From an uncultured Verrucomicrobiota bacterium (GTDB lineage Bacteria; Verrucomicrobiota; Verrucomicrobiia; Limisphaerales; UBA9464), in NCBI GenBank assembly GCA_903864375.1, contig CAIPFS010000580.1, positions 1 to 6,569 on the forward strand: a stretch of DNA of 6,569 bases. Reading direction: 5' to 3'. The position numbers and the translations under genes are program-made. The notes beneath the pieces were generated by a model that saw only the letters and a list, made by a program, of their open reading frames with translations, made no database searches and was not told the DNA's origin. Of this stretch, positions 1 through 5,646 are shown piece after piece. Each line of letters begins with the position of its first letter. The stretch's first letter is position 1.

Positions 1-67
1 GGGGCATGAGCTGTAAAGGTGTTGGGATTCGGGGGGGATTCGAGGCACCGGGGCAAAGTGCTTCAGC
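1..67. other. Non-coding sequence downstream of the haem-protein gene
   Basis: The bases after the TAG stop at 68-70 contain a G7 run (31-37) and GGGATTCG twice (24-31 and 35-42). A 4-bp GCAC/GTGC stem (45-48 with 58-61) is too weak to call a terminator, and no T-run follows it. No gene is seen. Confidence 0.4.
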
Positions 68-2968
68 CTACCTCCAGCGAACCGTTTTCACGAACTTCAA
101 GATATCCGCCAGTTCCTGATGGCTCAGGGCATCGCCCAAACCGGCGGGCATCACACTGACCGTGCCGGGATTGATTCCGGTGATATCGGCACGGGCGAGG
201 CGTCGCGTCGGGCCTGGACCGGTAACCACTTCCACTTCCTCCGGTGTTTCCTGATGCACAATGCCGCTGACGACCTCACCGTCCTTGAGCGTCAGGGCTG
301 TGGGTTCATAGCTTCGGACGAAAGAGGCACTGGGGTAGACGATGCTTTCGAGAAGGTCGCGCTCGGTCCGCACCTCTCCAATCTTGGTCAACTCCGGCCC
401 CACCTCGCCGCCGAGATAGCCGATTTTATGGCAGGTGGAACAGGCGGCCTTGGGACCGTTGAACAACGATTGTCCCCGAAGGATGTCGGCGGGCAACGAC
501 TGAAGGCGGGCCAGCAGGGTGTCCAGTTCCTTCGCCTGCCGGGCGGCATCCTGATGGAGGGAGTCAAAAAACGGTTCGGCCTCGGCTCGGACTGACTCGG
601 GAAACCGGGCAAAGTGGGATTTCAACTGTGCGAAGGGAAGTGCCTGTGCGGCCTTCGATTCCCGGATCGCCGCCAGAAACTTCCGTCCCAATGTCTCATC
701 GCCGCCGGCATCGTAGGCGACCAGCAGTTTCGACAACTCAATCGGAGCAGCGGTCTGGATGGCCTCCAGCAATCCCGAAAGTTCGGTTGGAGACAATTGA
801 GACCTTCCTAAAATCTCCGCCGCCAGGGTTCGGTCCACCGCCGGGTTCGCCGGTTCCAGCCGGTTTTGAAGGAAGCGAACCTCTGCGGGCGTCAGTTCAG
901 ACGCGGTGGGCAAGGAGCGCAGGGCGCGAAGCTTGAGCGGATTCGGAAGGTCGGGAGATTCGGCGATCCGATGCAGTGCGGGTGCCACGGACTGCTCCTT
1001 TGCCAATCGTTCCGCCGCAGGCAGTGCCGCTTCGATCAATGCCGCCTCGCGCGAGTTCAGGATGCCGACCACCGCCGACGTCCATTCCGCGGGAGGATGG
1101 CCTTCCGATGAGGCACCGATGGCGGACAGCGCCGCAGATCGGGTGCTGGACGGGAGGGAGGCATCCCCAGCAGCACGACCCAGGAATTTCTGGCCCACCT
1201 CCAGCCGGTTGAACAAGGGCAGCTCGGATTCCAGAGTCGACCGTGTTCCGGGGGAAAGGTCGGTCCCGGACAGGCGAGCCTGAAACCAGTCGACCAATTG
1301 CGGTGCCCAGGGGGTGTGATGGCTTAAGATCCACCGGGCGGCCTCACGGAGCGGGGCGTTGGTGGAGCTCAAATGCGCGGTCACCTGGTCCGGTTCCAGG
1401 GATGCGCCCGCCATCTGATCCAGAGCCATCAGCGCCGAACGACGGGTCGACGGGGAGATGGACTTCAGGCCGTCGGCCGTGGTGTCCGGGGAATGAATCT
1501 CGATCAGGGCAAAGGTGATCGAGTGGAACAGGAATGGATCGTCGGCCAGAGCGGCCGCCTGGAGCAACAATGGAACCATCGTGGCGTCGCCGATGCGTCC
1601 CGCCGCCTCGGCTGCGACCCGGACCGCAGACAGCAGGTCGGGCTTGGGTTCCGCCACAAACGATTCCATCACCTTCCGAAGCGCGGGAATGGCGGTGGCA
1701 TCCCGATGAAGACCCGCCTGTTTCATCTTCCAGAGAGGGCCATCCTCGTGACCGGGGGGCTGCCCGGTGGCACGCCGGACGACGGGCATACCGTCCCGGG
1801 TGATTCGATAGATGGCGCCGAGGACGTCGGGCTTGGCCAGCTGAGAACTGGGACAACAGAGTTTGTACCATCCGCCGGTATCGACGACCAGGAGACTGCC
1901 ATCTCCGTCCTCCAGAACGTCGGTCGGATGAAAATCGACGTCGGGACTGGTCAAAAAGTCGTGGTCCTCCGTCTGGTAGGAGGCTCCCGCCGGGCGCAGA
2001 ACATGGCGGGAGACTTTGTGAAGGTTGAAGGTGGTGGCGAAAAGATTCCCCTCATATTCCGGTCCGAAGGTGCGCGAACCGTAGGAGCAAAGTCCGCAGG
2101 CGGCACCCGGTCCGAATTGGGTCATGACCGGTAACAGGTCGGGGCTGGACCGCTGGACGAGGCCATCCTCCAGCACCTGGTTGACCTTGCCAAAAACGCC
2201 GCCGTAGACCGCGTGGGCGATGCCATCCCGCCGACCGGGTTGGGTGAAATCAATGAAGGTGCTGGTGAAAAAAGCCTCCCCATCCTTGTTGAAGGCCACC
2301 TCCACCGGGTTATCCATCCCCCCCGACATGACCAGTTCAAGTTCGCTCCCGTCGGGTTTGGCCCGATAGATATGAGCGGCCTTGTCATGGATGGTGGGAC
2401 GGCCTGGACGCTCGTGGGTTTGTTCCGCGAAAGCGCCCTTGGTCCAATAGATATAACCGTCGGGACCGAGGCAGGGCCCGTGGAGATCGTTGGCACAGCC
2501 CGTGAGAGTGCCCCCCTTCCACCATTCGACGGCCTCGTCCGCCACGCCGTCGCCATCCTTATCGGTGTAGCGCCAGATGCTGGGCGGGGCCGCCACGTAG
2601 ACAGAGCGCCCATAGGCGAGGCAACCCTGCGGAAACATCACATGCTCGGCAAAGACGACCACCTTGTCGTATCGGCCATCGTGGTTGGTGTCCTCCAGAC
2701 GAAGGATGCGATGGGACGGATGTTTGATTTGTTCGCTCGGGCTTTCAGCCGTCCCGGAAGAATCGGTGACGAACAAGCGGCCACGCCCATCCACACTGGC
2801 ACTGACGGGACGGGGAGCCAGGGAAGCATCTGCCGCCAGTTGCAGGGAAAATCCGCGGGGGAGCGAGAAGGAATGTCCGTTGATCGAGGTTGAAGCCTGG
2901 GGAACATCCACCGCCATGAGGCGGAAAGCCAGAAGCCCGGTGATGAGGCAGGAATGCTTGGGAGGCAT
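68..2968 (-). CDS. PVC-type c-haem protein: beta-propeller dehydrogenase-like domain, HEAT-like region, C-terminal CxxCH domain
   Basis: This 966-residue protein matches the architecture of the large cytochromes of Planctomycetes and Verrucomicrobia. Residues about 1-25 form a weak signal peptide (Lys/His start, then a Leu/Ala-rich stretch), implying export. Residues about 35-395 resemble the 'putative membrane-bound dehydrogenase' propeller domain: aspartate-rich loops that look like calcium sites (DTNHDGRYD near 93, DKDGDGVADE near 136), an HGPCLGPDGYIYW segment near 163, and a closing PDVLGAIYRITRDG near 380. Residues about 410-800 are helical with HEAT-like units (for example RVAAEAAGRIGDATMVPLLL near 450). 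Residues about 828-966 are the Pirellula/Verrucomicrobium-type haem domain, with CSTCH at 843-847 as the covalent haem site and Met940 in VMPAGLGD as probable distal ligand. I prefer the ATG at 2968 over the GTG one codon upstream; neither has a Shine-Dalgarno sequence. The gene follows gcvH after 145 bases and may have its own promoter. Substrate unknown; oxidation of sugars or alcohols is often suggested for the family but nothing here proves it. Confidence 0.9.
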   Translation of the reverse strand: MPPKHSCLITGLLAFRLMAVDVPQASTSINGHSFSLPRGFSLQLAADASLAPRPVSASVDGRGRLFVTDSSGTAESPSEQIKHPSHRILRLEDTNHDGRYDKVVVFAEHVMFPQGCLAYGRSVYVAAPPSIWRYTDKDGDGVADEAVEWWKGGTLTGCANDLHGPCLGPDGYIYWTKGAFAEQTHERPGRPTIHDKAAHIYRAKPDGSELELVMSGGMDNPVEVAFNKDGEAFFTSTFIDFTQPGRRDGIAHAVYGGVFGKVNQVLEDGLVQRSSPDLLPVMTQFGPGAACGLCSYGSRTFGPEYEGNLFATTFNLHKVSRHVLRPAGASYQTEDHDFLTSPDVDFHPTDVLEDGDGSLLVVDTGGWYKLCCPSSQLAKPDVLGAIYRITRDGMPVVRRATGQPPGHEDGPLWKMKQAGLHRDATAIPALRKVMESFVAEPKPDLLSAVRVAAEAAGRIGDATMVPLLLQAAALADDPFLFHSITFALIEIHSPDTTADGLKSISPSTRRSALMALDQMAGASLEPDQVTAHLSSTNAPLREAARWILSHHTPWAPQLVDWFQARLSGTDLSPGTRSTLESELPLFNRLEVGQKFLGRAAGDASLPSSTRSAALSAIGASSEGHPPAEWTSAVVGILNSREAALIEAALPAAERLAKEQSVAPALHRIAESPDLPNPLKLRALRSLPTASELTPAEVRFLQNRLEPANPAVDRTLAAEILGRSQLSPTELSGLLEAIQTAAPIELSKLLVAYDAGGDETLGRKFLAAIRESKAAQALPFAQLKSHFARFPESVRAEAEPFFDSLHQDAARQAKELDTLLARLQSLPADILRGQSLFNGPKAACSTCHKIGYLGGEVGPELTKIGEVRTERDLLESIVYPSASFVRSYEPTALTLKDGEVVSGIVHQETPEEVEVVTGPGPTRRLARADITGINPGTVSVMPAGLGDALSHQELADILKFVKTVRWR

Positions 2969-3000
2969 CACACAAACGTGTCGCGTTATCTTCGGAAATT

Positions 3001-3032
3001 CACCTCAAAAAAACACCAAAGAGCGCGAGGTG
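3001..3032 (-). terminator. Weak candidate terminator after gcvH
   Basis: Read on the minus strand downstream of gcvH, a short stem (CACC at 3032-3029 with GGTG at 3017-3014, 11-base loop) is followed directly by seven T residues (3013-3007). A competing stem, CACCTC at 3032-3027 with GAGGTG at 3006-3001, would enclose the T-run. The placement, 82 bases past the gcvH stop and 33 before the haem-protein start, suits a terminator or partial terminator. The 4-bp stem is too short for a strong call. Confidence 0.25.
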
Positions 3033-3113
3033 GGAAAGTCGAACGGTTATCCCCCGGGCCCGCCTTTCGAACCGGGCTGCCGATCCGACCTCCGCCACGG
3101 CGCCCCCGTTGCG

Positions 3114-3500
3114 TCAGGCGCCGATTTGAGCCGCGTAAGCCTGGGGCGTCAGCAGATCGCCGGGCGCCTCGGCAGAGGACAGCCGGACCTTGAAGAACCA
3201 ACCGGTGGCATAGGGGTCGGAATTCACCAGGGAGGGGTCCTGAATGACCGCGGGATTGGTCTCAATCACTTCACCGGAGACCGGTGAATAGATGTCGCTC
3301 GCCGTCTTGACCGACTCCACCACGGCGCAGGCCTCACCGGACTTGACCTGACGGCCTTTGGCAGGCAGCTCCACGAAGACGATATCCGTCAACTCGTGCT
3401 GGGCATGATCGGTGATGCCGACGGTGGCGATGCCATTTTCCACGCGAGCCCACTCATGGGATTTGGCGTAGAGAAGATCGGAAGGAACTTGGGAGCTCAT
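3114..3500 (-). CDS. gcvH: Glycine cleavage system H-protein (lipoyl carrier)
   Basis: GcvH carries the aminomethyl group on a lipoyl-lysine arm, shuttling it among the P-, T- and L-proteins of the cytoplasmic glycine cleavage system. The 128-residue product has the usual length for the family. The lipoylation motif VESVKTASDIYSPVSGEV lies near residues 61-78, with Lys65 as the modified residue. The N-terminal YAKSHEWARVENGIATVGIT and the later DIVFVELPAKGRQVKSGE are also typical, as is the C-terminal DPYATGWFFKVRL. I chose the ATG at 3500, which gives MSSQVPSDLLYAK; the same frame stays open upstream to 3665, but that extension overlaps gcvT and resembles nothing. The start lies 28 bases after the gcvT stop, indicating co-transcription and coupled production. 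There is no Shine-Dalgarno sequence; the preceding bases are C-rich. No gcvP follows. Confidence 0.96.
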   Translation of the reverse strand: MSSQVPSDLLYAKSHEWARVENGIATVGITDHAQHELTDIVFVELPAKGRQVKSGEACAVVESVKTASDIYSPVSGEVIETNPAVIQDPSLVNSDPYATGWFFKVRLSSAEAPGDLLTPQAYAAQIGA

Positions 3501-3528
3501 GGTGAGGGGATGAACGGCAGTTTGAAAA

Positions 3529-4674
3529 TCAGGCAGTCTTGGTGACTTTTCGATACAACGGCTTGCGAACCACTTCTGCGGCAAAGCGGCGTCCACGGAC
3601 CTCGAACTCGATGACCGTGCCGGGCTCGGCCACTGCAGGGGGCACATAAGCCAAACCAATTCCATTCTGCAAGGATGGGCTTTGGGTGCCGCTGACCGCC
3701 ACTCCCACAGGAGCGCCCCCCGCCCATACGGCGTACCCGGGGCGTGGAGGGGGGGATTTCTCCGTCATCCGGAAGGCCACCAGCCGTTTTTGCGTCCCCT
3801 CGAGCTTCTGGCGGGCCAGCACATCGCTGCCGAGAAACGGCCCCTTATCGAAGGAGACAAAGACCGACAGGCCGGCTTCGATGGGCGTGGTCACTTCATC
3901 CAACTCATGTCCGTAAAGCGGGAAGCAGACCTCGGTTCGAAGGGTATCCCGGGCTCCCAATCCGCAGGGCTGCTGACGGACGGCCTGACCGAATTCCAGG
4001 GCCCGGTTCCAGAGGGATTCCGTCAAAGGGGCCGGGGTGATGACCTCGAAACCATCCTCGCCGGTGTAGCCGGTACGGGCCACCCAGACGGTTTCGCCGG
4101 ACACGGTCCATGCCCCGAGCTGGTTCTTCTTCAGGTCGGAAGCCTTGGAAACGGCGGTTCCTCCCATCGATGGACCTGGAAAAAGAGCATCAATATACTC
4201 CACCACCCGGGGTCCCTGAACCGCGAAGGCGCCGAATCGATCGGACGCGGGGTCCAGGACCGTGGTCCCTGAAAGCTCGGGGAGGGCTGCAAGACGGGCC
4301 TGAAACCACGCCACATCCACCTCGATCCGGGAAGCATTGAGGATCAGGAGATAGAGCTCGGAATCCAGCCGGTAGGCATAAAGGTCGTCGACCACTCCTC
4401 CGTTTTCCTGACACAGCAGGGTGTACTGGCCCTGACCGACGGCCAGTTTTCGGATGTCGTTGGTCAGGCAGCGATTCAGGAAATCAGCGGAGCCGGTGCC
4501 TGAGACCAGAAGCTCCCCCATGTGGCTGATGTCGAAGATCCCGGCCGCCCGGCGAACGCAGAGGTGCTCGTCAACGATGGAGGTGTACTGCACCGGCATT
4601 TCCCAGCCACCAAACTCGATGAGTTTGCCGCCGAGGCGCTGATGAGCCGCAAAGAGGGGTGTCCGCTTGAGCAT
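3529..4674 (-). CDS. gcvT: Glycine cleavage system T-protein (aminomethyltransferase)
   Basis: GcvT transfers the methylene carbon from the aminomethyl-lipoyl arm of GcvH to tetrahydrofolate, releasing ammonia and forming 5,10-methylene-tetrahydrofolate in the cytoplasm. The 381-residue product matches the usual length. Visible family motifs in order: RTPLFAAHQRLGGKLIEFGGWEMPVQY at the N-terminus in two adjoining pieces, GIFDISHMGEL (45-55), NGGVVDDLYAY (91-101; one of Asp96/Asp97 corresponds to the catalytic aspartate), VQGPR (152-156), TGYTGEDGFE (201-210), GLGARDTLRTEVCFPLYGHEL (238 onward, folate-site region) and TPIEAGLSVFV (263-273). The C-terminal barrel ends at KPLYRK. I chose the ATG at 4674; a TTG at 4710 would add 12 residues unlike the family and lies in a hairpin. 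The gene sits between the reductase (64-base gap) and gcvH (28-base gap). Other members of the folate-binding superfamily, such as demethylases, are possible, but the adjacent gcvH argues strongly for true GcvT. Confidence 0.96.
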   Translation of the reverse strand: MLKRTPLFAAHQRLGGKLIEFGGWEMPVQYTSIVDEHLCVRRAAGIFDISHMGELLVSGTGSADFLNRCLTNDIRKLAVGQGQYTLLCQENGGVVDDLYAYRLDSELYLLILNASRIEVDVAWFQARLAALPELSGTTVLDPASDRFGAFAVQGPRVVEYIDALFPGPSMGGTAVSKASDLKKNQLGAWTVSGETVWVARTGYTGEDGFEVITPAPLTESLWNRALEFGQAVRQQPCGLGARDTLRTEVCFPLYGHELDEVTTPIEAGLSVFVSFDKGPFLGSDVLARQKLEGTQKRLVAFRMTEKSPPPRPGYAVWAGGAPVGVAVSGTQSPSLQNGIGLAYVPPAVAEPGTVIEFEVRGRRFAAEVVRKPLYRKVTKTA

Positions 4675-4686
4675 CCGGTGTAGGGT

Positions 4687-4712
4687 GGTGAACCTTCGGC
4701 GCAGGTTCAACC
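4687..4712 (-). repeat. Inverted repeat (hairpin) in the leader of gcvT
   Basis: TGAACCT at 4689-4695 and AGGTTCA at 4703-4709 are perfect inverse complements around a 7-base GC-rich loop. Two more G-C pairs (4687-4688 with 4711-4712) extend the stem past a single bulged base at 4710. It occupies much of the 64-base gap between the reductase stop and the gcvT ATG, ending 12 bases before the ATG. No T-run follows on the minus strand, so it is not a classical terminator. It could affect mRNA stability, processing or ribosome access for gcvT. Confidence 0.5.
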
Positions 4713-4738
4713 GGGAATCGCAACAGAGTGAGGCACGC

Positions 4739-5461
4739 TCAACCCCATTTCTCGGTTTTCATCTGTTCCTTGGTCAGGTGGAGGTCGTGAAGGACCAGAT
4801 GTTCAACCGATTCCACCATTTCGTTGGTTCCGCAGGCGTAAAACACGGTTTGCGCCGGGTCGTCGATGAAGCTCTTGATCCACTCCGGGGACAGCCGCCC
4901 CCGGCGCCCGGTCCAGGGATGCTCTGGAGCCAGTCGGGTGCAGGTCACATGAAATTTGAAACGCGGATTCTCTTTTTCCAACGCGGTGAATTCGTCAAAA
5001 AAGATGATGTCCTGGGTCGTCCGGACACTGTAGAGCACGGTGATGCGGGTATCGAGGTTGCGACGTGTCGCCTCCCGCACAAACCCCCGGAATGGCGTCA
5101 CCCCCGAACCGCCGGCCACACAAATCAGGTGTTTGCCCGGAGGATCAAAGACGGGAAGGAATCGTCCGGTCGGTGGAATCACGAACAATTTGTCCCCGGC
5201 ATCGACCCAGTCGACGATGCTGGTTCCCATCTTGCCATCCCGCTTGACGGTGACCTCGTAGGCCCCCCGATCGAGGCCGGAGGAACTGAGCGAGTAAGCC
5301 CGCTTGTACTTGGGCTTGTGCGGCCAGTAGACCGTGATGAACTGACCTGTCTTGAACTCGCCCGGGTCGTAGCCTTCAGGCCACTGGAGCCGGACGGTCT
5401 TGACGTCCGGCAGTTCCAATTTAACCGACTCGACGAGCATTTCCGCGATGACCTTGGCCAT
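4739..5461 (-). CDS. FAD-binding NAD(P)H oxidoreductase, ferredoxin-reductase superfamily, no iron-sulfur domain
   Basis: This 240-residue protein has the two-domain fold of ferredoxin-NADP reductases, moving electrons between NAD(P)H and a partner through FAD. The N-terminal barrel (about 1-105) carries RAYSLSSS (54-61, contacting the flavin) and GKMGTS (76-81, contacting the FAD pyrophosphate). The C-terminal nucleotide domain (about 110-240) carries AGGSGVTPFRGF (116-127), LYSVRTTQDIIFFDEF (143-158) and YACGTNEMVESV (208-219), all typical of the phenol-hydroxylase-reductase / flavohaemoglobin-reductase branch. There is no cysteine cluster for a 2Fe-2S centre and no globin domain, so its redox partner must be separate. 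No signal peptide or membrane segment is visible; it is probably cytoplasmic. It starts at the ATG at 5461, without a Shine-Dalgarno sequence, and is probably first in a unit with gcvT and gcvH. It is not a lipoamide dehydrogenase. Physiological partner unknown. Confidence 0.88.
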   Translation of the reverse strand: MAKVIAEMLVESVKLELPDVKTVRLQWPEGYDPGEFKTGQFITVYWPHKPKYKRAYSLSSSGLDRGAYEVTVKRDGKMGTSIVDWVDAGDKLFVIPPTGRFLPVFDPPGKHLICVAGGSGVTPFRGFVREATRRNLDTRITVLYSVRTTQDIIFFDEFTALEKENPRFKFHVTCTRLAPEHPWTGRRGRLSPEWIKSFIDDPAQTVFYACGTNEMVESVEHLVLHDLHLTKEQMKTEKWG

Positions 5462-5479
5462 GATGGGTAGAGGGGGTGG

Positions 5480-5493
5480 GGAGGTTGACCTCC
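5480..5493. repeat. Palindrome ahead of the reductase gene
   Basis: GGAGGTTGACCTCC consists of two perfect 6-base arms around a 2-base centre. It ends 18 bases before the reductase ATG at 5461. As DNA it could be a binding site for a dimeric regulator; as RNA (GGAGG, UCAA loop, CCUCC on the minus strand) it would form a small hairpin. It may also be chance in GC-rich sequence. Confidence 0.35.
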
Positions 5494-5580
5494 GATTCGC
5501 GGGCAGTATCGCCGCAGCGGGGGCCCGGGTGCAAGGCCAACCCGCATTCGACTGAAGTCAGGTCGATGCCGGTTTTGCTA

Positions 5581-5608
5581 CCATGGAGGTCTTTCAAGTC
5601 CGCCATGG
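5581..5608 (-). repeat. Imperfect 13-base inverted repeat after the PEP-CTERM gene
   Basis: The arms 5581-5593 and 5596-5608 match at 11 of 13 positions (CCATGG, GG and CTT pair; two single mismatches) around a 2-base centre. On the minus strand the hairpin begins 38 bases after the PEP-CTERM stop codon. It may end or protect that transcript, but no T-run follows, so a standard intrinsic terminator is not supported. Confidence 0.45.
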
Positions 5609-5622
5609 AATGACTCTTCCAT
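5605..5622 (-). repeat. Short inverted repeat overlapping the 13-base repeat
   Basis: ATGGAA at 5605-5610 and TTCCAT at 5617-5622 are perfect inverse complements with a 6-base loop. The bases 5605-5608 also belong to the larger neighbouring inverted repeat, so the two hairpins cannot form together in one RNA. Confidence 0.4.
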
Positions 5623-5646
5623 CATTCGTCATTTTATAGTCAAGCC

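Larger units (their letters stand above)
5462..5646. other. 185-base intergenic region with several inverted repeats
   Basis: This gap separates the PEP-CTERM gene from the reductase gene and should hold the 3' end of the first and the promoter of the second. I see no confident promoter: TTGACT at 5645-5640 and TATAAAAT at 5639-5632 on the minus strand overlap the position expected for one element or the other and do not form a properly spaced pair. It contains the inverted repeats listed separately, plus a short GACTGAAGTC palindrome at 5550-5559. No glycine-riboswitch-like structure is evident. Confidence 0.5.

Noticed and set aside
24..42. GGGATTCG repeated twice near the left edge
   Set aside because: Only two 8-base copies in a G-rich stretch; not enough to call a repeat element.
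1373..2134. A 253-codon plus-strand open frame
   Set aside because: It lies wholly inside the well-supported haem-protein gene, and its translation has no recognisable domain; long antisense frames are expected in GC-rich DNA.
3501..3665. N-terminal extension of gcvH to 183 residues
   Set aside because: The added 55 residues overlap gcvT and do not match GcvH; the ATG at 3500 gives a normal-length protein.
4675..4710. Earlier TTG start for gcvT
   Set aside because: The 12 added residues are arginine-rich and unlike the family, the codon is TTG, and it lies in a hairpin; the ATG at 4674 gives a typical GcvT N-terminus.
4667..5470. A 267-codon plus-strand open frame
   Set aside because: It is antisense to the reductase gene, whose flavin and nucleotide motifs are clear; the plus-strand translation resembles no family.
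5421..5606. A 61-codon minus-strand frame in the gap, starting at an ATG with GGAAG nine bases upstream
   Set aside because: It overlaps the reductase start by about 40 bases, resembles no protein, and its start lies in the inverted repeats. A leader peptide is conceivable but unsupported without conservation data.
5462..5646. Glycine riboswitch controlling the gcv genes
   Set aside because: The gap is short for a tandem glycine aptamer and I could not find the conserved core segments or an expression platform; a covariance-model search would decide.
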